Position numbers and translations under genes: made by a program. DNA of 48,575 nucleotides from Pusillimonas sp. (GTDB lineage Bacteria > Pseudomonadota > Gammaproteobacteria > Burkholderiales > Burkholderiaceae_B), in NCBI RefSeq assembly GCF_029263785.1, contig NZ_JAJUFE010000016.1:1-48575 (forward strand). The letters are read 5' to 3'. Every line of letters begins with the position of its first letter. Position 1 is the first letter of the stretch. The notes beneath the pieces were generated by a model, which searched no databases, was not told the DNA's origin, and worked only from the letters and a program-made list of their open reading frames with translations. This document shows positions 37,086 through 45,257 of this stretch, piece by piece.

Positions 37086-38060
37086 ATGAGCATCCGCATT
37101 TTCCGAGTTTTGCTCGGTGTATTTCTGGCCATGCCGGCCTTTGTGTCGGTCGCGCAGGATCACCAGTATCCTGTTCGACCCATCACCCTGATCGTTCCGT
37201 TTGCACCGGGCGGATCTTCTGATCTGCTGGCTCGCAAGTATGCGAACTTGCTCGAAAAAAAACTCGGTACGACCGTCGTGGTCGAAAACCGTGGTGGTGG
37301 CTCTGGTGTGATCGGAGCGCAGGCAGTGGCAAGGGCCCGACCGGACGGCTACACCTTATTGCTGGCACACACCACGGGCATAGCGGTATTGCCCCTGTTG
37401 CGTCAGGACATCCCCTACGATGTGGACCGCGACTTCAACCTGATTACCTTGCTGGGGGCAACGCCTCAGGTCTTGGTAGTGCCCCCGAATGGGCCGCAGG
37501 ATCTGGATAGCTTTGTCGCATTGGCCAGGTCACAGGGCGGCAAGCTCAATTACTCATCAGGTGGTGTTGCGACGCCCCCGCACCTGGTTGGCGAACTGTT
37601 CAAGTTGCGTGCAGGCCTCGACATCGTGCACGTTCCGTTCAACGGCAGTACGGCTTCGATAGCCAGTCTGCTTGGCGGCCACATGGATGCAGCCTTCCAG
37701 AACATTGATTCCTTATTGCCGCATATACAGGCGGGTACATTGCGCGCCCTGGCCATTGCCAGCACCACGCGCTCAGACGCCCTGCCCGACGTGCCCACCT
37801 TGGAAGAAAAGGGAATACAGGGTGTCGAAAACCAGACGTGGTTTGGCATCGCGGCGCCCGCCGGACTGTCGGCTTCGGTGTACGACACTCTGGTGAAAGC
37901 ATCGACAGAGGTTGTCACGACGGATGAATTTCAAGCCTATTTGCGCTCGCAGGCGGTAAATGCCACCCCGGCCGGCCCGGAAGCCTTCAAGTCCTTGCTC
38001 GATGAAGAGCGCCAGCGCTGGCGCCAGGTCATCGAAGCTGCAGACATACGCCTTAGCTGA
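37086..38060 (+). CDS. tctC: Tripartite tricarboxylate transporter receptor, Bug/TctC family
   Basis: This 324-residue periplasmic binding protein has a signal peptide (about residues 1-22, ending FVSVAQ-D). The family hallmarks are RPITLIVPFAPGGSSDLLAR near residue 30, YDVDRDFNLITLLG, and LNYSSGGVATPPHLVGELFK with the ligand-binding loop. The ATG at 37086 has AAAGGAC upstream, and the signal peptide starts there. It is divergent from tctBA and precedes a TIM-barrel isomerase gene, so the imported acid may be its substrate. Bug receptors bind many carboxylates. Confidence 0.92.
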   Translation: MSIRIFRVLLGVFLAMPAFVSVAQDHQYPVRPITLIVPFAPGGSSDLLARKYANLLEKKLGTTVVVENRGGGSGVIGAQAVARARPDGYTLLLAHTTGIAVLPLLRQDIPYDVDRDFNLITLLGATPQVLVVPPNGPQDLDSFVALARSQGGKLNYSSGGVATPPHLVGELFKLRAGLDIVHVPFNGSTASIASLLGGHMDAAFQNIDSLLPHIQAGTLRALAIASTTRSDALPDVPTLEEKGIQGVENQTWFGIAAPAGLSASVYDTLVKASTEVVTTDEFQAYLRSQAVNATPAGPEAFKSLLDEERQRWRQVIEAADIRLS

Positions 38061-38119
38061 GTTCGAGAAGGTGTGAATTCGGTTCCTGGCAAGATTCAGT
38101 CAATTCAATGGAGTAGGAA

Positions 38120-39043
38120 GTGTCATCAAATATCTATCAGAAAGCCCGGTTGGGTGTAATTCATTTCAAGGCTTATCCCGAAGTCGAAACGGGCGAAGGC
38201 CCGATCATCGAGACATTGGAAAAACTCGCCGAGGATGAGTTCTGGAGTGCTGTCGAGGTGGGTTGGATCAAGGATTATCGTGTACGGAATACGGTGCGCC
38301 ATATCCTTGAGCAAAGTCATTTGGCAGTGGCGTTTGCGTCTCAGCCCCGGGTGTTGCAGAACCGGCTCAATCTCAATTCATTGGACAAGCGGGAAAGAGC
38401 CCTGGCCGTTGACACGCTCAAGCGTAGTATCGATGAAGCCTACGAGGTGGGTGCCGAGGTGCTGCGACTGATCGCAGGTCGAGACCCCGGCGATTCGGAT
38501 CGTGAAGAGGCCAAGAAGCTGCTCGTTGATTCGCTGTTTCAACTTCTGGAGTACGCGAAAGAAGAAGGTGGGCTGGACTTTACGCTCAAGCTTTTTGACC
38601 GGGATATAGACAAGCGCAATCTGATCGGGCCGACGCACGATGCACTCGACATTGCCGAAGCGGTTCACCCCCATTACTCAAACTTTGGTTTGTTGGTCGA
38701 TCTGAGTCATTACCCATTGCTGCGCGAAGACCCTCGCGTCAGCATTCCGAAACTGGCCAAATATCTGCGCTCTGTTCACATTGGCAATTGCGTTTACCGG
38801 GATCGTCGCCATCCGGCCTACGGCGACATCCAGCCCCGCTTCGGCTTGCAGGGTGGCGAGAATGATACGCAGCAGGTTGTGGAGTTCTTTCAGGTGCTCG
38901 ATGAAAACGGCTTTTTCTCGTCAAACCAGCGTCCCATCATCAGTGCAGAAGTGCGCCCGGTGCTCGCAGGTGAAAAATCGGGACTGATCCTGGCGAATGC
39001 GAAACGGGTTATTCGAGACGCCTGGGCCTTCTCCGGTATCTAA
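38120..39043 (+). CDS. Sugar phosphate isomerase/epimerase-like TIM-barrel protein
   Basis: This 307-residue protein has the xylose isomerase-like TIM barrel (AP endonuclease 2 superfamily). Likely metal ligands are in LKLFDRDIDKRN, GLLVDLSHYP and SVHIGNCVYRD. It starts at a GTG with GGAG and TAGGA upstream. It follows tctC by 59 bp on the same strand, so it is probably part of the same transport-and-use unit. The reaction is unknown; related proteins isomerise or epimerise sugars and hydroxy-keto acids. Its stop overlaps that of the convergent SET gene by 4 bp. Confidence 0.78.
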   Translation: MSSNIYQKARLGVIHFKAYPEVETGEGPIIETLEKLAEDEFWSAVEVGWIKDYRVRNTVRHILEQSHLAVAFASQPRVLQNRLNLNSLDKRERALAVDTLKRSIDEAYEVGAEVLRLIAGRDPGDSDREEAKKLLVDSLFQLLEYAKEEGGLDFTLKLFDRDIDKRNLIGPTHDALDIAEAVHPHYSNFGLLVDLSHYPLLREDPRVSIPKLAKYLRSVHIGNCVYRDRRHPAYGDIQPRFGLQGGENDTQQVVEFFQVLDENGFFSSNQRPIISAEVRPVLAGEKSGLILANAKRVIRDAWAFSGI

Positions 39044-39663
39044 ACCTTCTGTTCGTCGGTAAACGGGTGGGACAACTGCAGTAGTTGTTCCACCTTTTTT
39101 TCGAGTTTTCGAACACGCTTCTTGAGTTTCCTGTGTTTCTTGCGGAGTTTCTTCAGTTGCTTTGCGGCATCCTTCGCATCGACACCGGGCGCGTTTGCCT
39201 CCTCTGGAAGCGCGAGCATGGTGCCGCGGCAATTGTCGCTTCCACACAGGCAGCGATACTGGTTTTTTAATGTGTCGGTGATCTCTTCGTCCAGGATCAG
39301 TCCGTAGTCATAGAAAAGCTCTTCGCCTTTGGCGATGTCGCGCAGCGCATTGACAAAGACGCGTGTGCCGTCTTCGTTCTCTTCGGTTTCGCAGTTCGGG
39401 TCGCAGGAGTGGTTGATCCAGCGGGCGTCGTTGCCGTTCTGCGCTCCGTCAATGACCTTGCCGCAACTCAGGGAGAAATAGAAGGTGTGGAAAGGATCGT
39501 CCGGGTTTGCAGGGTGCTTCTCGTCCGCTTCTTCGGGAGTGATCAGTGTACCGGTGTACTCAATGATGCGGGTGCCCGCGGGGATATCGCGCGCGGCGAA
39601 TACGCCGTTACCATGCAGGGGCGAACGCTGCACGACATGCCAGGGCCGGGTTCTTCTAGTCAT
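39040..39663 (-). CDS. SET domain protein-lysine methyltransferase
   Basis: This 207-residue protein has a complete SET domain: HGNGVFA (AdoMet binding) at about residue 17, NHSCDPNCE at 84-92, ELFYDYG at 115-121 and a post-SET zinc motif CLCGSDNC near 138-145. The C-terminal 40 residues are very rich in Lys and Arg and predict a short coiled coil (KKLRKKHRKLKKRVRKLEKK). SET enzymes methylate lysine side chains, typically on chromatin or DNA-binding proteins. It lies 35 bp downstream of topB, whose product ends in a Lys/Ala-rich tail. The target is unknown. Confidence 0.88.
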   Translation of the reverse strand: MTRRTRPWHVVQRSPLHGNGVFAARDIPAGTRIIEYTGTLITPEEADEKHPANPDDPFHTFYFSLSCGKVIDGAQNGNDARWINHSCDPNCETEENEDGTRVFVNALRDIAKGEELFYDYGLILDEEITDTLKNQYRCLCGSDNCRGTMLALPEEANAPGVDAKDAAKQLKKLRKKHRKLKKRVRKLEKKVEQLLQLSHPFTDEQKV

Positions 39664-39698
39664 TGATGCTCAGCGGGTTGATGCGTGGAACGTCCACT

Positions 39699-42353
39699 TT
39701 AAAACGGTGGGTCGTCAGTGTCGATGGGCGCTTCGGCCGGCGCGGCCTTTTTCGCGGCCGACTTCTTGGTGGCTGCTTTCTTGGCCGCTTTTTTTGCTGC
39801 CTTCTTTGCGGCGGTCTTGGTCGCAGTCTTGCTTGCGGCCTTGCTTGCGGTCTTTGCCGCCTTTTTCGCCGCCGTCTTTGTGGCGGTTTTCTTGCCCGCC
39901 TTTTCGGGGCGAGGTTCGAACTCGAAGCTGATTTTCCCGTTGGCCTCCTTCACGAGGTAAGCCTTGAACTTGCGGTTGGTGCGACTCGACACGAAGCCTT
40001 GCAGCAGATCAGTCTTGCCTTCTGCCAGTAACTTGCTGACCTGTTCGGGCGAGATTTCTTGCTGCAGGATAATTTTTCCGGTCCGGAAATCGCATGATCT
40101 TTCGGGGCCGACCGATTTCTCGCAGACGTAATTCATACCGTGTTCGAAGACTCGGCCACCACATTTGGGGCAATCGCCCAAGGGCTTCCGGGATGAAAAG
40201 TCGACAGGCTCGGAATCTTCCTCGTTGTTCTGACCAAAGTCGAACTCAAGCTTGTACTCGTCGGTGATGCGCAGCAAGGCCGAGAAGGGGCGGCCCATTT
40301 TGCTGATGAATCCGGTCAGTGGTCCAAGCGTGCGATCCTTGAGCAGGGCTTCGACCTCGGGAATTTCAAAGGTGCGTCCACCAGGGTGTTTGCCAATGGA
40401 AAAGTCGCATTGCGTGCAGGCGAACCGCCGGTAGTTTTCTTTGACGACGCCTCCGCATTTGGGGCAGGGGGTCTGCAGGGTGACGTAGTCACCGGGAACG
40501 GTATCGCGTTCGTACTCCTTGGCGCGCTTGACGATGACCTGGGTCATTTTCTGGATTTCGCGCATGAAGCTTTCGCGATCCAGTTCGCGCTGTTCGATTT
40601 GCTTGAGCTGATGTTCCCATTCGCCGGTAAGCTCTGGCGAAGTGAGTTCATTGACGCCCAGGCCCGAAAGCAGGGTCATGAGCTGGCGCGCCTTGGCACT
40701 GGGTACGAGCTCGCGGCCTTCGCGTCGCAGGTAGCCTTCGTTGAGAAGGCCTTCGATGATGGCGGCGCGGGTGGCAGGTGTGCCCAGGCCGCGTTCGGAC
40801 ATGGCTTCGCGCAAAGCCTCGTCGTCGACCAGCTTGCCGGCACCTTCCATGGCCGAGAGCAAAGTGGCTTCGGTAAAGCGTGCGGGTGGTTTGGTGGCCA
40901 GGCCCTTGGCTTCGATATCTTCGGTCTGGACGGTTTCTCCGTCAGCTACTGCAACGAGGTTGGTGTCATCTTCCTGCTTGTCGCGGCCGTAAATGGCCAG
41001 CCAGCCGGGCGACACCAGTACTTTTCCTTCTGTCTTGAAGTGATGCCCTGAAACTTCGGTAATGCGTGTAGTGACGCGGAATTCGGCAGCCGGAAAAAAC
41101 ACGGCCAGGAAGCGGCGCGCAACCAGTTCGTAGATCTTGCCTTCGGCATCGCTGAGTTCGCGCGGACTCTGCAGCGTGGGAATGATGGCGAAGTGATCCG
41201 ATACTTTTTTGTCGTCGAAGATGCGCTTGTTGGGCTTGATGCGACCCGCCTTGAGCAACTGTTCGGCAAAGGGCCGCACGCTGGCAGCGGCAGACGAGTC
41301 GCCGCCGGCAAGCGCCTGTACTGTGTTCTTGACGGTGGGAATATAGTCTTCGGGCAGATAGCGCGAATCGGTACGCGGATAGGTCAGGGCCTTATGGCGT
41401 TCGTACAGGGTCTGGGCCAATGCCAGTGTGGTTTTGGCTGAAAAGCCGAATCGCGAGTTGGCTTCTCGCTGTAGCGAGGTCAGGTCGAACAGGGCCGGCG
41501 ACATCTGGGTCGACGGTTTGGATTCTTCTGTGACCGTGCCGGGCTTGTCACGGCAGGCTGCAACGATGCTTTGGGCGGCCGCCAGCGACCACAGGCGGGA
41601 ATCACGATGTTCGCTATCGTCAGTTTTCTTGAACTTCGGATCGAACCACCGGCCAGTGTAGAAGCCGGCAGCCGCCACGAAAGTGGCGTGGACTTCCCAG
41701 TAATCACGCGGGACGAACCGGCGGATACGCTCTTCGCGTTCGGCGACAATGGCAAGGGTTGGTGTCTGCACACGACCGACAGGTGTCTTGAAGAAGCCCC
41801 CGTCCTTGCTGTTGAAAGCGGTCATTGCGCGCGTGCCGTTGATGCCCACCAGCCAGTCGGCTTCAGCTCGCGCGCGCGCGGCGGCTTCGAGTGGCTTCAG
41901 GGCTTCGTCATCGCGCAGCGAATTGAACGCTTCACGGATGGCACTTTGAGTCATCGAGCGCAGCCAGAGGCGTTTGATGGGTTTCTTGACGCCCGAATAC
42001 TGCACGATATAACGGAAGATCAGCTCACCCTCGCGTCCCGCGTCACAGGCGTTGATGATGCTGTCGACATCCTTGCGTTTAAGGAGCTTCACCAGAAGCT
42101 TGAGGCGCTCGGCCGATTTCTTGTCCGCGGGGCCCAGGTCAAACTGGGGCGGAATCACAGGAAGATGCGTAAAGCTCCACTTGCCTCGCACCGGATCATT
42201 GGGAGCGACCAGAGTCAGCAAATGGCCGACGCTTGAAGCAAGGACGTACTCGTCGCTTTCAAAATAGTCACCCTCGCGCGTAAACCCCCCAAGGGCGCGG
42301 GAAATGTCCAGGGCAACCGAGGGTTTCTCGGCAATGATCAGCGTTTTAGTCAT
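39699..42353 (-). CDS. topB: DNA topoisomerase III with histone H1-like C-terminal tail
   Basis: This 884-residue type IA topoisomerase has a Toprim domain (TLIIAEKPSVALDISRALGG, then INACDAGREGELIFRYI) and the active-site tyrosine in LTYPRTDSRYLPEDY. C-terminal zinc-ribbon cysteines follow (CPKCGGVVKENYRRFACTQC, and a second CPKCGG unit). The last 65 residues are a Lys/Ala/Thr repeat (AAKKAAKTASKAA style), like bacterial H1-type DNA-binding tails, ending IDTDDPPF. The enzyme decatenates and relaxes negatively supercoiled DNA. It forms a minus-strand cluster with smg and gluQ upstream and the SET gene downstream. Confidence 0.96.
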   Translation of the reverse strand: MTKTLIIAEKPSVALDISRALGGFTREGDYFESDEYVLASSVGHLLTLVAPNDPVRGKWSFTHLPVIPPQFDLGPADKKSAERLKLLVKLLKRKDVDSIINACDAGREGELIFRYIVQYSGVKKPIKRLWLRSMTQSAIREAFNSLRDDEALKPLEAAARARAEADWLVGINGTRAMTAFNSKDGGFFKTPVGRVQTPTLAIVAEREERIRRFVPRDYWEVHATFVAAAGFYTGRWFDPKFKKTDDSEHRDSRLWSLAAAQSIVAACRDKPGTVTEESKPSTQMSPALFDLTSLQREANSRFGFSAKTTLALAQTLYERHKALTYPRTDSRYLPEDYIPTVKNTVQALAGGDSSAAASVRPFAEQLLKAGRIKPNKRIFDDKKVSDHFAIIPTLQSPRELSDAEGKIYELVARRFLAVFFPAAEFRVTTRITEVSGHHFKTEGKVLVSPGWLAIYGRDKQEDDTNLVAVADGETVQTEDIEAKGLATKPPARFTEATLLSAMEGAGKLVDDEALREAMSERGLGTPATRAAIIEGLLNEGYLRREGRELVPSAKARQLMTLLSGLGVNELTSPELTGEWEHQLKQIEQRELDRESFMREIQKMTQVIVKRAKEYERDTVPGDYVTLQTPCPKCGGVVKENYRRFACTQCDFSIGKHPGGRTFEIPEVEALLKDRTLGPLTGFISKMGRPFSALLRITDEYKLEFDFGQNNEEDSEPVDFSSRKPLGDCPKCGGRVFEHGMNYVCEKSVGPERSCDFRTGKIILQQEISPEQVSKLLAEGKTDLLQGFVSSRTNRKFKAYLVKEANGKISFEFEPRPEKAGKKTATKTAAKKAAKTASKAASKTATKTAAKKAAKKAAKKAATKKSAAKKAAPAEAPIDTDDPPF

Positions 42354-42443
42354 GGTGTTCCAGGGCGCGGCAATAGCGCGGATAATACGGGGGGATAGCA
42401 GCCCAGCGCAAGTTGGCCGGCGGAAATTCCGTGGCTCAATATA

Positions 42444-43301
42444 TCAAATGTTAAAACGGGCGGCCCAACGTGGCACGGCTTGAGCCCAAAATTCAGACAC
42501 ACTTTCGATCCGCGGCAAAAGGGGAAACCCCAGATGTTTCCAGGCCTTTTCCAGTGCCGCCACGGCGTTGCCATGGTCCAGCGGCGGTGCATGGTTCTGT
42601 TTTGACAGTTTTTGTCCCGCCTCGTCAAGCAATAATGGTACATGCATGGTACGGGGCGCGCGTGCCCCCAACAGTTGCGCGAGCACGCGTTGCCGCGCCG
42701 TGGAATTGAGCAGGTCCATGCCTCGCACAATATCTGTGACGCCTTGATCTGCATCATCGATGACGACGACAAACTGGTACGCCCACAGGCCGTCAGCCCT
42801 CTTGATGATGAAATCACCCACTTCGGCGGCTACATCCTGGCTTTGTGGGCCCTGCCAGAGGTCGACGAAGCGAACGACGCCGGCTGGAACGCGCAGGCGC
42901 CAGGCGCGTGCCTGTTGGCCCGCTGCCAGGCCGCGGCTGCATGTGCCTGGATACGCCCCCCCAGTCAGTTGGCGCCGTGTGCAGGCGCAGCCATACACCA
43001 GTTGGCGCGCTTTCAGCTGTTCGAAGACGGTCCGGTAGCGGTCAAGGCGGTGTGATTGCCAGACAGGCGGTGCGTCCCACTGCATGCCCAGACACGATAA
43101 CTGGGCCATTATGGTTTTATCAGCTCCGGCAATGGTGCGGGGCGCGTCGATGTCTTCGATGCGCAGCAGCCATTGTCCTTTATGGGCACGGGCATCGAGA
43201 TAGCTGGCCATTGCCGCCACCAGCGATCCGTCGTGCAGGGGACCGCTGGGGCTGGGCGCAAAGCGCCCTATGTAGTGATATGACCGTTTGTCGGACGCCA
43301 T
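42444..43301 (-). CDS. gluQ: Glutamyl-Q tRNA(Asp) synthetase
   Basis: This 285-residue paralogue of glutamyl-tRNA synthetase lacks the anticodon-binding domain. It glutamylates queuosine in tRNA(Asp). The HIGH-like motif is [20 protein letters not shown], the KMSKS-like motif is GQKLSKQN, and a zinc site is visible as [10 protein letters not shown] plus PGTC. Length and motifs are normal. It lies between smg and topB in a same-strand cluster. Confidence 0.94.
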   Translation of the reverse strand: MASDKRSYHYIGRFAPSPSGPLHDGSLVAAMASYLDARAHKGQWLLRIEDIDAPRTIAGADKTIMAQLSCLGMQWDAPPVWQSHRLDRYRTVFEQLKARQLVYGCACTRRQLTGGAYPGTCSRGLAAGQQARAWRLRVPAGVVRFVDLWQGPQSQDVAAEVGDFIIKRADGLWAYQFVVVIDDADQGVTDIVRGMDLLNSTARQRVLAQLLGARAPRTMHVPLLLDEAGQKLSKQNHAPPLDHGNAVAALEKAWKHLGFPLLPRIESVSEFWAQAVPRWAARFNI

Positions 43302-43308
43302 CGTTTAC

Positions 43309-43340
43309 CCATAGCGGGAGGTGTTGGTGCCCCGCTATGG
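43309..43340 (-). repeat. Intercistronic hairpin between smg and gluQ
   Basis: CCATAGCGGG and CCCGCTATGG form a perfect 10-bp inverted repeat around 12 nt. It occupies almost the whole 40-bp gap between the smg stop and the gluQ start. There is no T-run, so it is more likely an RNA stem affecting stability or gluQ translation than a terminator. Confidence 0.5.
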
Positions 43341-43341
43341 T

Positions 43342-43803
43342 TTAGTGTGATCGGCGCGTGCGGTCGTCGGTGAGCAATTCTTCGAGAACGAGGTGGTCGA
43401 CCTCGGCTTCCTGGCTCCACAACACCATCAGCGCAATGATCTTGATCTTTTCAAGTGGCACCGGCGATTCATCGGCTGCCAAAGCACGATCGATAAGAAT
43501 TTCGCGCAAGGCAGCGGGCAACACACCGGAGCTTTCGAGAAAGCTGATGAAGCCGACGGCTTCGGTGCCCAAGGTTTGATATTCGGTATCGGTGTATACG
43601 CGTTGGCTGTCGCGTTGAGGCGCCTGTGCCAGGTGCACGCATTGTTCGGTGGTTTGCGCCAGGCCATAGAGCCAGCCAAGGGCTTCGTCGATGTCTTCGT
43701 GTTCGAAGCCAACCGCTGCCAGCTTATGGGCCAGAGTGTCTGCGTCGGGACAGGACTGGGGCGTGTAATAGTTTTCGAATAGGTAGACGAGAATGTCGAA
43801 CAT
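43342..43803 (-). CDS. smg: Smg family protein (DUF494)
   Basis: This 153-residue protein matches Smg/DUF494, which lies beside dprA and topB in many proteobacteria. It begins MFDILVYLFENYY, as usual for the family. Its function is not established. In other genomes dprA precedes it; here no dprA is seen in the 254 bp upstream, and the next gene is a convergent-side thiolase. It leads the smg-gluQ-topB-SET cluster. Confidence 0.92.
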   Translation of the reverse strand: MFDILVYLFENYYTPQSCPDADTLAHKLAAVGFEHEDIDEALGWLYGLAQTTEQCVHLAQAPQRDSQRVYTDTEYQTLGTEAVGFISFLESSGVLPAALREILIDRALAADESPVPLEKIKIIALMVLWSQEAEVDHLVLEELLTDDRTRRSH

Positions 43804-44057
43804 AAGCGATTCAGGTTGCCCTTTACAGTTTCAGTCCGGAAAATTAATGACTCGGCCAGTAAAGTCGGATCAACTTTACGCCGATTTGCCGGGGCAGGCA
43901 ACATTGTTTTATTGGATGGCGGGCGGCTGATTGAACCGCTCGTTATCGCATAAAACAAAGTATTTTACGGCTTATCGGCGTTGCGCGCACAAACGCAGCG
44001 TACGTCATGCCTGGTGCGGTTGGTCCGGCTGACATTAGCCGGACCCAGCCAATTTTT
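43804..44057. promoter_or_regulatory. Gap with the smg promoter and a thiolase 3' hairpin
   Basis: This 254-bp stretch has no convincing gene. It should hold the promoter for the smg cluster. Towards the thiolase end, GGTCCGGCT and AGCCGGACC (44022-44030 and 44037-44045) form a 9-bp hairpin downstream of the thiolase stop, which may help end that transcript although no T-run follows. Confidence 0.45.
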
Positions 44058-45239
44058 TTACAGCATCTCGATGGCCATGGCGACGGCTTCGCCTCCGCCA
44101 ATGCACAGCGATGCTACGCCTTTCTTTCCACCGGTCTTGCGCAGGCCACCGACCAGAGTGGCGAGCAAGCGGGCGCCGGACGCACCAATGGGGTGGCCCA
44201 GGGCGGTAGCGCCGCCGTGGATATTGACCTTGGCGTGATCGAGTTTGAGGTCTTGCATGGCGGCCATGGTGACCACGGCGAAGGCTTCGTTGATTTCGTA
44301 CAGGTCGACGTCAGAATTTTGCCAGCCTGCTTTGTCGAGCAGCTTCTGGATGGCCCCGACGGGTGCCGTGGTAAACCACTCGGGCTCTTGAGAATGCTGG
44401 GCCTGGGCAACGATGCGAGCCAGGGGAGTAACGCCCATTTTCTTGGCAGTGGATTCACGCATCAACACCATGGCGGCGGCACCGTCAGAGATGGACGATG
44501 CATTGGCGGCAGTGACAGTGCCGTCTTTCTTGAACGCGGGCCTGAGCGTGGGGATTTTTTCGGGCATGGCCTTGCTGGGCGCCTCGTCAGTGTCAATGAC
44601 GGTGTCGCCCTTGCGACCGGCTACGGTAACTGGTGCGATTTCCCATTTGAAGCTGCCGTCTTCGGTGGCGGCACGCGCGCGGCGCAACGATTCGAGCGCG
44701 AATGCGTCCTGCGCTTCACGGCTGAAGTTGTACTTGTCGGCACAGGTTTCGGCAAACACGCCCATGGCTGTCCCGCGCTGGTAGGCGTCTTCGAGGCCGT
44801 CGAGTGCCATGTGGTCGTACACGGTGGAATGGCCATAGCGGTAGCCCTGGCGTCCACGCAGCAGCAGGTAGGGTGCATTGCTCATGCTTTCCTGGCCACC
44901 AGCCACGACGACATCGACGCTTTCGGCCTTGAGAAGATCGTGGCCAAACATGGCGGCCTTCATGCCCGAACCGCAGACCTTGTGAATCGTAGTGCAGCCC
45001 ACGCTCTGGGGAAGGCCGGCACCCAGTGCAGCCTGGCGCGCCGGAGCCTGGCCCTGGCCGGCTTGCAGCACGTTACCCATGATGACTTCGTTGACGGCGT
45101 CGGGGGCGATACCCGCGCGCTGGACAGCTGCCTTGATGGCGACGGCGCCCAACTGATGCGCTGCCAGACCGGAAAGACTGCCCATCATGCCGCCCATGGG
45201 TGTACGGGCGATGGAAACAAGGACGATGGGATCCGACAT
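44058..45239 (-). CDS. Acetyl-CoA acetyltransferase (thiolase)
   Basis: This 393-residue thiolase makes or cleaves acetoacetyl-CoA. The catalytic residues are visible: Cys near 89 in HKVCGSGMKA, the His in GGATALGHPIGASGAR, and the second Cys in SLCIGGGEAVAMAIE. NEAFAVVTMA is also typical. An AGGAG site precedes the ATG. It lies 18 bp downstream of aceK on the same strand, so the two are probably co-transcribed. Use in poly-hydroxybutyrate synthesis, beta-ketoadipyl-CoA or fatty-acid turnover cannot be separated by sequence alone. Confidence 0.92.
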   Translation of the reverse strand: MSDPIVLVSIARTPMGGMMGSLSGLAAHQLGAVAIKAAVQRAGIAPDAVNEVIMGNVLQAGQGQAPARQAALGAGLPQSVGCTTIHKVCGSGMKAAMFGHDLLKAESVDVVVAGGQESMSNAPYLLLRGRQGYRYGHSTVYDHMALDGLEDAYQRGTAMGVFAETCADKYNFSREAQDAFALESLRRARAATEDGSFKWEIAPVTVAGRKGDTVIDTDEAPSKAMPEKIPTLRPAFKKDGTVTAANASSISDGAAAMVLMRESTAKKMGVTPLARIVAQAQHSQEPEWFTTAPVGAIQKLLDKAGWQNSDVDLYEINEAFAVVTMAAMQDLKLDHAKVNIHGGATALGHPIGASGARLLATLVGGLRKTGGKKGVASLCIGGGEAVAMAIEML

Positions 45240-45257
45240 GTTGTTGCTCCTGATGCG

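Noticed and set aside
39718-39960. Ala/Phe/Val-rich frame that resembles a membrane peptide
   Set aside because: It is the antisense reading of the Lys/Ala repeat tail of TopB; AAG and GCC codons read backwards give Leu/Phe and Gly/Ala.
43804-44057. A remnant of dprA, expected upstream of smg
   Set aside because: No frame in this gap shows DprA-like sequence; the stretch looks like plain intergenic DNA.
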